Assembly: GCA_037013685.1 (NCBI GenBank)
Contig: CM072891.1
Span: forward strand, 434,001-498,000
DNA length: 64,000 nucleotides
From: Acridotheres tristis
Lineage: Eukaryota; Chordata; Aves; Passeriformes; Sturnidae
Direction of reading: 5' to 3'
The notes beneath the pieces are model-generated. The model saw nothing but the letters and a program-made list of their open reading frames with translations, had not been told where the DNA came from and made no database searches. The position numbers and the translations under genes were made by a program. Below, in pieces: positions 49,801 to 61,800 of this stretch (positions are counted from its first letter, which is position 1; every line of letters begins with the position of its first letter).

Positions 49801-52800
49801 AGCACAGAAATAAGTTTCAGTTGTTTTCATTTTAAAACCTAATGTTTTGGCAAGATGGCTTCAATCTTCTGTGTGAACTGTCCAGTACAGAGGTACTTCA
49901 GAAAAGTGTGTATTCACACAGAAAGCCATATCAGCACGTCATATATTTTCTGGTGAAGTAATAGGCAGAAAGGATCTATTACTTCATTCAGCCCTGTCCT
50001 TTTAATGGAAAGTAACTCAAGGTTTCCAGCCAGTGTGTGACTAAAAGTTGCATTGTCATATCCTACAGATAACGTATAAGTCACTCTGGGTTCAAGGCAG
50101 ATGAAAGGTATGCAGGGTCTTAGGGTATAAAGAACACTGAGCATATCAAAGAAATAATATGCTATTATGGCAGATGCAGGTGTCTTGCATGTAAGTAACT
50201 TTTTGAAGTTGAAGGAAAAGATTTTGCTTATTTTGGCAGTAATGAACTGTGCTGCACAAGGACTTTTTGCAAATGTGCACCATAAAGCAGTGAGAATTGC
50301 CTGCTTATTGAGATAAATCAGAGGCACTTAATTTCAGCTGGAGCGTGAAGGCATCCTATAACAAGATGCACAATTTGAATTGCATTAGTAAAACCTCATT
50401 TCTTTCTTGAAATTTATTGTCTTTATAGTCTTCCCATGAAATTCTAAAATTCATTCGATGGCTAAGACACTTGTAAACACATACACTGAAAGAATAACAG
50501 CAGGAACATACTGTTTGCTTTAGTTCTTGTGGGTGCAATCCAACACTGCAGTAGTTTTCAAGAGGAAGATCTTGGCTGAAGTTCCAGCTGTAATTCTCTT
50601 GAAGATGGCTAGAAGTGGGAATTGGAACTTGAGTTGACTGGTGAATGTATAGGAGGCAACAAGGAAGCTACAAATGCCCAGAAGTTTGAGGAGATCTAAC
50701 TGTGAAAGTATGATAGATTGAGTAATTGAAAGCAAGCAGGTACTGACTTGCCAGTAAATCATCCGAGAATGATGTTGTGTTGGTTTCTTGCATGTTGCAC
50801 TCGGTGTTCAGGATAATAAACATTGTTTTTTTTGTCATTGTTCCCCTGAATGAAGAATCACAATTAATGAAAGTACACCAGCTCCAAAGCAAAATAAATT
50901 CTGAAAAATTTAGACCTGAAGAATGTTGACTGCAAATTTCAGTGTTTCATCTGATTCCACTCACCCTCCTTTTTCTTTTCTTGTTGCTAAGTCCTGGATG
51001 CCATCAAAAAGTTTTATGCAGTGAAATACCAATCAGAAGGAGTCAGGCACAAACTCATCTAGACAACTGTTTTGATTTCTCAGGAAAAGGTTATGAAGCA
51101 GAACATCAGTGTGTAAGATTAAATAAAATGCAGTAGTTGTTACAAAGTAGTTTGAAATTTCTGGTATTTATTTCTAAGTATGTGCAATACTGTTTTAGAC
51201 AAGTAAAACATTATTATTTTAGTGTCCTTAAATGGTTTGATAGTTGATTAATTTTTTAGTAATAAAATTAGGCCCTGTGCAGGTCCTATTAGGTCCACAC
51301 AGTTATAGGCATGGGATTTCTTTGGCTGTATCTAGTGTGTTTTCTTTTATGGTGCTTTGCAGACCCAGCCACTCTACTCCAAGCTGTGTTACTACAGTGT
51401 TGTGCTTAAATTAATGAGACTTGCTGTAATCAATAAAAATGTGGCTGTATTTTGGCTTCATGGGCTTTGGACTGGAGCTCTCTTACACCCTTGCAGCTGA
51501 GTGGTGTGATTCAACAGTTAAATAGCAGGAAGCAGTTAAATCAAGTTAGGGTGTTGTTTCTTCTACTCTTTTTTTACTCACGGAAGTCTAGCCTTAGATA
51601 AGTCAATACTCCAAAGATGGAAACATTGCCCCTTGTAGAATTCAATTACTCTGGGGTGTAGAGGAGTATTGTCACTGACTTGTCAATGATATTGTAGTTT
51701 GTTAGTGTTTTTTTAAGATCTATAGTGATGGCCCCAACAGGGAAAGGAATAGATGTGTGAATATATAGTTGATTGGAATTTAATAAGATTAATTTTTACT
51801 GTGAAATGGAAGTTTTCATAACATACAGCAGTATTTTGTCTTATTTATAGTGGCTAGTCATTGGTATAATTCTAGATCAGATACATTATTATCTGTGTTA
51901 ATGAACAATTAAAGTAAAATTTTAATTAATGTTATTGTAACTCCAAAATGGAACAATTGCTCCTAAATAGTATGTCACAGCTCTAAATTAAACAAATTTA
52001 GGTTGGCTTTTCAATTATAGTGCTTTTTTGGCTTCACTTATGAATTGAGCAAAAAATATTTTTTCAACTTTATTTAACTTGAATTATTTTCATTTTGGTT
52101 GTTTAGGGTTGCTTGGGTTTTTTTACTGCCCAAATGGACAGTACTTTGTAGGGCATATAAATCATATTATGTATTTGTGAAGTCCCAGACTAGCTTGACA
52201 AGTTTTTTAAAGGGATGTAGGCTTTTTTTATATCCTGAGGTGGGTACGTGGGAAAACATGACAAAGTTCTCAGGAGATTAAATAAAAAATTTTTACTGGC
52301 AAAATTTAGAAATAAGGGCAAATTTTAAACCAAACATTCAATCAAAAGAAAACATTACACAAGGCACTGACTTAGCAAACTCTAAGCCATCCTACTTTGA
52401 GTTAACCAGACACACTTCAGTTGTCTTGAGCCAATAATAATTTTCTCCAGTCTCTCACTGTGCTTCTCATATTTGGAAAGCTAGGTGGAACATTGCCCTG
52501 TTACAATGTGGCATGAAGTTTTGTGTCTCAGTTTAAAGAGAGGACCTGAGGTAGACAGTCTAACTAGTGCAGGGATGAGCTATAAACATATTCATAAATA
52601 GTTTAAAAATATGCTTCTGTTTATTTGGCAGACGGATTCAGGTCACAAAAACTCTTCTGGAGCTTTACAATTATTCAGTTACAATGTGGTTGCAATGAAA
52701 TGAGGGATTTTATCTTACTTAAAAGGGTCAATAGTGCCATCTACTGACAGTTTGTTAATGAGACTTCCAAATTGCAATTTTAGCAGAAATTTGTGTAATC

Positions 52801-55800
52801 TAGAAGAAAATTCTTCCCATCAAATATATAAGGCACCATTTGAGATGTTCCTGTACTTTCAGTTTGAAAACACTTTCAATAGTGGCTCAGGCATTGGAGA
52901 AGTTTCTTTGGAAATCCTTGATTTTGTCTAACATGTGTTCCAGTCTTTACTTGAGAAGTTTCATATTCAAGAATAGCGTTTATAATTGATGGGAGCTAAG
53001 TGCTGTTCAGTTATTCTTAAATCTTTGGTCAAATGTTTCATTTAGAGTGATAGACAACTGTATTGCTTACAGGGTTCTTTAAAATATGGCTGCTAATGTT
53101 TTTATGGAGATTCTTCACTTTGGCTCTACTGCAGAACACCTAGAGCTCTTTACCTTGAGATTTTGAGTATTTTTGCAAAGGGTCTGTGAGGTAGAAGTCA
53201 AACGGTGAAAGATCAGTGATAAAGTTTGAGAATTCCAGGATATAGGCATAGGTAGTTCAGATGAGATTCCTGGTTGTGAAGGGAGCTGAGGACATTTTGA
53301 TAGGTTTTGAAGGCTCATGCATTCTTTCATGGAAATAGTATCACCAAGACGAGTATTTTAGAAAGTAATGGTGTTTTGCTGATTGATGAGGGCGGTGGAA
53401 TGAGCACAGACAGCAGTGGAAAGAATAGTCTCGTTTTACTGTTAATATTGGAGGCAACACAGATGTAAGAGGATGCATTTGATAAAACAATAAGCATATT
53501 ACTCATTCGGCTTCAGCAACAAGCAAAAATAAGCAAGATAGTACATCTAATTATTACTATATGAGAGAGAGAATAGTGATTATCACTGTAGAATAGTGAT
53601 AGATACATCACCAGTTGCCTAAATACTTCACCATCATCCAGAGTTGCTATCCTTTTGCAGTGAGGACCTGGAGAAGCCTTCTGGGAAATTGGGAAAATCT
53701 TATGCAGTGTGTGTCTGCTCATAGGTGAGATCTCAGGTTTGCCCAGAAAGGGCTCCAGCTTTTGCAGGCCCAAATCAGCAAGTCCAAATGACTTGATGTC
53801 CTTTTGTGCAGAAAACATCTGGTTCTGATGACATGCTTCCTGACTGGCCAGGGCCAGAGCCCAGCCATGGCTGAGAGGCTTTTTGCCTGAAATATTCCAC
53901 TAACAAGTCTCTAGGGATATAGATTGAGAGCATTTCTCCTACTAACAAGCCTTTAGGGTCATTACGTGGGAGAATCTCTTAATATATCTTACACAAGGTT
54001 ATACAGATGTCTCTACAACAGCTGGTTTGGCATTAAGAATAACATACAAATATTTTCATAATCTGTTTTTAACTAAAGAACCTTGATGGTATTAATCTCA
54101 CCATGCTCAAGATTCATTTTGTAAATCAACTCAGGCCTAGAGGCCTGCTGTTCAGACCTTAGCATATCAGATGGAGAAGGAGAGATCAGAGTTAGAGGAT
54201 CTGAGATCAGAAGATGGGAAGGACTGAGGTGCATTTGCATAGGTGAACTAAGCAGAAATTGGAAGCTAAGCCTCCAGTCAACAAGGAGGCAAAAATCCGG
54301 AAGAGAATACAGGTGATGAGAGAAACAACCACTCTAACATGGTTCTTCAGAGGGATACATGTCATAAGCTAAGACAGAGCAGAAGACAAATTGAAGTTGA
54401 AATCCAAAGTGACAGATAGGCAGGAGCCCCAAATAAGAGGTTCATTCGTTCTAGTGTGATTGGCTACCTATGACAATGGTACAACTGGCAAAATTATTTC
54501 TGGTAAGTTCTTGAACCTACTGGTTTTTGAAAGATTCTCTTACTAGCTGATACACAGGAAAAACTCCATGTTATTGGAGAACACACTAAACTCTTGTCTG
54601 TAAGTTACTTGATAATTGTGAATAAATGTCAAAATACTATCTCAAAACGGTGTTCTTGAAAGACTAGAAATAATTGCTTGATGCAGGAATTATCACAACA
54701 GTTCTAGCTGGATTCATTGTACTATGTTGGTATGGTTGCTTTAAATGGGAACAGTAGAATGTTTTGAGTTGATCAAAGTCTTGCCTACTAATTTGATAAC
54801 AATTTCTGCATACTTTTTCAGGGCAAAATATCATAAATTAAAATATGGCACAGAATTAAACCAAGGTGACTTGAAAATGCCAACTTTTGAATCAGGTAAC
54901 TTTTTTACAGTAAATTTTTGTCTGTTTAATTTATTGCAGCTTTCTTCTTTACACCTCTCTCTTAGTTCTGTTATAAGGAATATATCTAGGAAAGTTGGAG
55001 CATGGGGTAAATATTTTTAAATCTGAAAATCAAAATTAATTTACTGTCTTTTTTTTTTTTTGAGCTCTAAATGCTTTTATCTTAAATCAAAGAAAAGACC
55101 ACAAGGAAGAAAAAAATAGACTATCCTTACTGCTTTTCTGGAGTGCATCTGATTTTGGAGTTGTAAATATCAAGTTGATAATACCAGTTTTGCTCTTTAA
55201 AGTATTGCAGATGGAAGAAATTATTATTCTCCTAATAATTATTATAATAATATTAAAATATATTAAAATAATTATAATTATTATTCTCCTAATAATGCTA
55301 GCGTCTTTAATAAGTAGAATTGCATTTGACTTCTTTTGAAATGTTGGCCTTTGGGAAGTCTTTGGGCCTGTATTTGCATAGTGTGCCTTAAAATTATGGT
55401 CTGCAGATATATATGCCACCCCCTCCCTTTTTTCCCTCCCTTCTGTTTAACAAGTACCATATTTTGGGTACATTTTTATCCAGCTGAAACTAGAGATCAT
55501 GATGTATATTTCTGACTTGATGGGAATTTTTGTTTGTGTCTGAAAGCAGTATAAGTTAGATGTTAACTGTGACATCGTATCTTTCAGAAGATACCAAAGA
55601 TACAGAGGTTCCTGCAGTACCTCAGAATAGCCAATTGACCTGGAAGCAAGGCAGACAGTTACTGCGACAGTAAGTAGCATTGTTGGATATTTGAAGAGCT
55701 CTGTGAAACAGAGTAACTGAGGTGGGCAAATAGTGATTTGTTCTTCAGGACCTCAGAGTCCTGGGCTTCAAGCAGTATGGAATAAGGTTTTCTATGTGAG

Positions 55801-58800
55801 ATGGATAGCAAGGCTTATTTTTCCTTAAATGTTACACGAGTGGCATTCATTTTTAACAGTGAATACTGTTTCCCTTTTCATCAAATTTCCTTTCCTCTTT
55901 CTTCTTTCTCTTAACTTACCTAGGTATCTTCAGGAAGTAGGTTATACAGATACAATATTGGATGTACGCTCCCAGCGGGTAAGGTCTTTGCTTGGGCTCT
56001 CCAATTCAGAACCAAATGGTTCAGTAGAGACAAAGAACTTAGAGCAGATCCTGAATGGGGGTGAATCTCCTTCGTCAAAACAAAAGGGACAGGATATCAA
56101 AAGGTAAGTGAAGAGATAAGAAATGCATAAAGTTTGTTTTGCTTAGTCATTGATATGTACTGGGCAGTTCACATTGAACTTTTGGCTGGAGAGTCTGTAA
56201 ACACCTGTGAGTGTAGCTGACCACAAATGATTATAAGCTTAACTGAAATTGATTATATATAAAAACATATACACCTATTACATACATACATGTATGTCAT
56301 ACTAACATGATATATAGGACAATTATGTGTTGATATTGAATTATGTAATATAATCACTTTGGAGTTGGTATTTTAAGGAAAGTTATTTTAAGCACTACTG
56401 TTGAGTAGTACTTTCGTAATAAGGACTTAAGCAGGTGTAGAAACTTCTTCATTCAGTGATTTCTTGTTTTGTTGGTTTTAAAGCTATTAAGCTGATTTTC
56501 TTAATGTTTTTATTTATATAGGAATTCTGGCGATGTTCTTGAAACATTCAATTTCTTAGAAAACGCGGATGATAGTGATGAAGAAGAGGAGAATGACATG
56601 ATAGAAGATATTGCAGAAGGAAAAGAAAAGCATCGGATAAATAAGAAACACAAAGTAAAAGAGACTTTAATTTTTTTTTAATACATCCGAAATTCCCTTT
56701 AAAAAAGGAATTTTTTCTCTGGAGATGACATAAATATGTAATGTCAAAGTGCTCGTTGCACTTTTGTTATCTGAATGGATTATATGCAGATACATTACTA
56801 ATAAATTTGGTGATTTACTTAATACATTACATTGCGAACTTCAAAACAACTAACGAAGCTGTTTGCAAATATGAATTAATTGATGAATTGGCCATTTCAT
56901 TTTCTCTGCATACTTAAAAACCCTTTATGAGGCAAATTTAGCACAATACAATGTACATCCATTCTGAATTTTGAACAAGGTAGAAACGATTGCTTAGAGG
57001 AAATGAAGTTATGTAATGTGGAAAAAAAATTTGTTTCCGTATCAAATACATGTTTAATTCTTCCTTTTAGGCATTTTTTTACTAAATATATTAAGAACAG
57101 CACAGACTTGTCTCAAATAACCTTTTGTTTAAGGTTCTACTGGTTGTGTTCTGTTTATGTCTAGTTTTCTGTTCTGTAGGTAGGATAGATGGTGTTTACC
57201 TGTCCCATTTGAATTCTTTCTCTGGTAATGAATCCCCATCATTGCGGTTTCTTTATTTAGAGATATTGATTTATGAATATTGTACAAACAGTTTTGTTAC
57301 TTTTTGCTGAGAACAGTATTCTGTAGCATGATGACCCTCTTGCTGCACTGGATTTTCTTAAATAGTGGGCAGTATGAGCTTGGCTTGGTGCAATTCTTAA
57401 ATCTCTCAAACTGATTTGTCAGGAAGGGGTTTTCACTGTACCTTGGGTTTCTGGTAAAGAGACTAGTCAAGCATTGAGTTGAATCCCTTTTTTTCTATAA
57501 AATGTCTGATAAAAAGATTATCAAGTAAATCTCTAAGGATATATGAAGATTGTACACTCTTTGACTTTTGACAAGGCTTGTTTTTTTTTTTTTATAGAAA
57601 GCAAAAGGATAATTTTTAGTTACCTTTATAAAAATTGTGTCTGCAAAAGTAAGAGCACTGTGCAAACAACCTCACATGGAAAATTTCTTCACCTGAAGAA
57701 TGAAATAAAGCTTTTCATTGATGCCTTAGTATAGGGTTTGTTTGTTTAAGGTGAAGATATAGTTAGAAATAGTAAAAAGACAGTTTTCTTAAAATGCAGT
57801 GTATTCCAAGCTTATGCTTAACACTGAAATAGAAATGGCAAGCAAAAAGAAAGGCGTCTGGACCCGTAGAAAGCATAGTTCATAAGCTTTCTCTGCAGAG
57901 CTCTTGATAGGAAAAGAAAATCAACAGTTTTGTAATTGTTATATGTTAAATAATAAAACTGAAGACTGGGGTGTATGAGATTTTTGTTCCTAAAACTAGT
58001 GTCAGTGTTCTTTTTATTTCCTATTGTTCACGAGGCTGTGTTGCTCTCTTTTTTGTTTTGATAAGCCAACTGAGATCTAAGTTTCATTTTTCGCATTTTA
58101 AATTGAAAAATGTTTTTCCCTGCAACAAATTACCCAGTGAGAATAGCCTATGTATCTTCTAATTTTGACTAGAAAATCTGTTTATGATTCAAACGCAGGA
58201 AAATATTTCTCTTCTTGCAGATTGGTAACGAAGGTTTAGCTGCTGACCTTACAGATGACCCCGATACTGAAGAAGCTTTGAAAGAATTTGACTTTTTAGT
58301 GACAGCTGAAGATGGTGAGGGAGCTGGAGAAGCTCGAAGTTCAGGAGATGGAACAGAGTGGGGTAAGACACTAATAAAAACATTTAAAAATAAGGGAATA
58401 CTTGTTCATGATAGTTCCTAAGAGTTTTGTAATACCTACTAAAATGGTGTGGATGTGTGGATGAATGTGATCAAATGTTGATGCTTAGAAAATCATATAT
58501 TGTATGGTGAAACTTTCATGTATATGTATATATATTGTTGTAGGTGCTGCAAGTACAATTGTTGTTAGATTTGTTTCAGATTTTGTTTTTGATTGCAAAA
58601 CTAAGGAGACTATTTTCTTTCTTAGATAAGAAAGGCTGGGATTCTGAATGTTTTTATACCTGCATTAAATTTGCTTTCAAGTGCAGTTTTCTTTTTTTTC
58701 CTGTTTGTTTCTTTCCAGGACCTTCAAACATTTTGTACCTAAGTTAAATTAATTGCTTCGGTGTACTTGAAAAATGGACAATTAGTTCTTTCATTTTTCT

Positions 58801-61800
58801 GACTGAGATTTTTAGATGTTGTTGCTAATATGGCTTGTATTAGTAAAATTTAAAAAAACCCCAAACCATTTCTAATAGCCTAACCTTTTATTAGTAATTT
58901 GATGTGGAAAAAATATGTTAAGTCAGTAACTTCTGCAGTCTACCATGTTTCAAAAGAGGACATTGAAAGGAGAAAATTAGTATAGGAAAAAGAGTAGTGA
59001 CCCAAGTAATCAATATCTGCCTTTAAATGGTAAATTGACTATTTTATTTCCTGAACTGTGATACAAGCAATTTTGTAGGTACATACTCTAAGTCTTAAAT
59101 TGTAAGCCCCAAAATTGGATCATGTTGTTTGAGCATTTTGTCACTGTGACCATTAGTGAAGTCATACTTCAATAAACAACCTAGTGAGCAAAGAAGATGC
59201 AAAGATTTACAAAAGTTAAAATAATGGCACATCTTCCAGGAAAATAATCCAGTCTTGATTTTGACAGTACCAAGGATTAGAAAGCATTCTTCCCTAGAAG
59301 AAACTAATAACAAAGGATTAGTCACTTTTATTTTTAAAACTCAGTCTTGTTTCTAGTTGGAAGATGAAGCTGAACAAGCTGTTAGTTTTGGTAATAAGTG
59401 TCTATTTTTAGTAGCATTTTATTTGCTTGCTGTTGTTCCCTTTTGAAGCTGATGTTATTTGGACAGTTTCTTGATGATCTTTTCATTTAGGCACACACAG
59501 GCAAATCTCTTGGTGTAAGATATCTCACAGAAGCTGAAGCAACAGTTCTTGACTTTGCTTGTAACATCCCTTCAAATATAGTGATGTAGAAAGTTGTGGT
59601 TCTAGCATCAGTCTTACTATTGTATAGTAAAGGAAAGATAGTTTGATACTGTATTCATGCAGTCAAAGCTTTATCTATGGCAGACTGCTGAAACCTACTA
59701 TGTTGAACTAGCTTGTCCATTGAAATTCTGAGTCAATGTTTTCAAAGATTACTTTCCAGTGTGTTCTATGTCTGGTATTTTCTCAAGTAGTTACCCAATT
59801 TTAAGGTCTGTTTTAAAAATCGAGTTGACCCTCCACACTTTTCATAGAGCTGTTTGAATGTTTTTTATTACAGTTTAAATGAACCCATAGCAAAGTGAGG
59901 CAGAGCATTTTAGGAGTTTGTACTCACTTGTGACATCTGATTTAACTGCAGCAATCCCATTGCTACCAAAAAACTCATATCTGAGACAAGAAAGTGGGAA
60001 GTTTTGCCATATGAAGACAATTTTCATAAGTTTTTTGTATATTTTGTAACTTACTATTTAAATCATGACAAAGACATGCCTATAACTGTAGTAGCAATAT
60101 TTTTTTTCACAGTATGTCACTGATTTTAGTACAGATGTTCTTTCCTTAAATGGACATGTAAAAGATACAGTCCATCAGATCATGGGGGTGTTACTTTTAA
60201 AGATGAGTGTAAATACGACAAAACTTTTGTTGACTATCACAAATAACATTTTTAATACTGTTCCACTTAAATGTGTTCTAAAATAAAACAATACACTGCC
60301 TAAACCAATTTATTTTAGCCTGTCATGTTATTTTGAACTCTATGAAACTTGTTACTTCAAATGTCCAGGTCCATCCAGTTAGTTATTTATTTTGAGGAAA
60401 AACTTAATTTAAATGAATATGTACTATTACTTCCTAAACTATTTCATCAATCATGAACTTAAATATTTCAGTTAAAATTCAAATTTTTCTTCATAATATA
60501 GTAGTTGCTCTGTTCTGTTTTCATAGGGTTTTTTTTTCCTGTTTTAGTTTTCCTGTTATTAGCCTCATGCTATCACTTCTTACTTTTGCAAACATTTAAG
60601 CATTCTGGGAAAAAAATGTAAATATTTACATTTCTAATCAGTTATAATGCCTTTATTTAATATCTGGAAGGCATCTGATGTTTAGGCTCTAAATATATTG
60701 CCTAGTCTTACTCCTAAAATATTTCAGTGCCAAATTTGATAGTTACATTTTTGCTGTTGAAGATTTCTTCAAACTTGTCACTGAGGGTTGTGAAGTTTGG
60801 ATTGCTTTTCTTTTCTTCTATATTACAGCTTTCAATGAACACATTCTTTTTTATTTAAGTGCCTTAGTTAGCATACTTTGAGTATTAAATTAATTCCAAA
60901 CATTGTGATTTAAAGTGTCCTGTCATGCAATATGTTTTACTTAGGAACAGTTTATCTTCATCATAGTGGAAGATGAGCAAGTTCAAGCAGCATTAAATGA
61001 AGAGTCGAAGTGATGTGACATACCAAAGAAGAGTGTACAGTTTTAGATTAAAAAAAATAGAAATTTCTTGTGGTGATTTAGTATCAAGAAAAAAATGCAT
61101 ATATAACTTCAGTTTACTTAAGCAAACAGCAGTGTATGCATATTGTTATATATTGTGCTGCATATTATGTAGTCTCTTTATTCTGCTTATGGTTTCCTGT
61201 GTTCATCACTGGCTTTCACTTCCCCATGAAACACAAAAGTTCTCTTTACAGATGGACCATGAGTCAGAGAATGACTGACTGTGGCCAGAACTGTGGTTGG
61301 CAGAGTGTGACTGAAATTCAGTCTCTTAGGTCATTTCCAAAACACTTTTAAAATAGAGAAATATTTAGAGCCAGCCTTTCTCCACTCAGTTATACTGGTG
61401 AGTGGACATCCTGGGTCCTCTGTGTTGTCCTGTATCAGTTGAGTGCAGAGGTTGTCACTGTTGCAGGCAATTGCAGAGGTCTTCCAGTTACATGGCTCCG
61501 TTCTGAAGTAGCCTAATATATCTAGGCATGCTGGAGAGGAACACTGCTGGGTTTTCTAAAAATCTTGTTTGAAATTCATTTCACAGTCTACCTAGATAAT
61601 CTGAGTTGTATTTTATCTAGTTTTCTATTTACAGCCTACATTCTTGCAGCCAACAGTATTGGTTTTGAATATTTATGTTTGCAGGCTCGTGCTTTTCCTG
61701 TTTTCTGTTGACTGAATGAGCCCAGTTCCTTTAAATTTTTTGTCTAGATATTTAATGCCCTATTTGTTTTGCACTCTACAGACACTTCCCGACATTTTTA

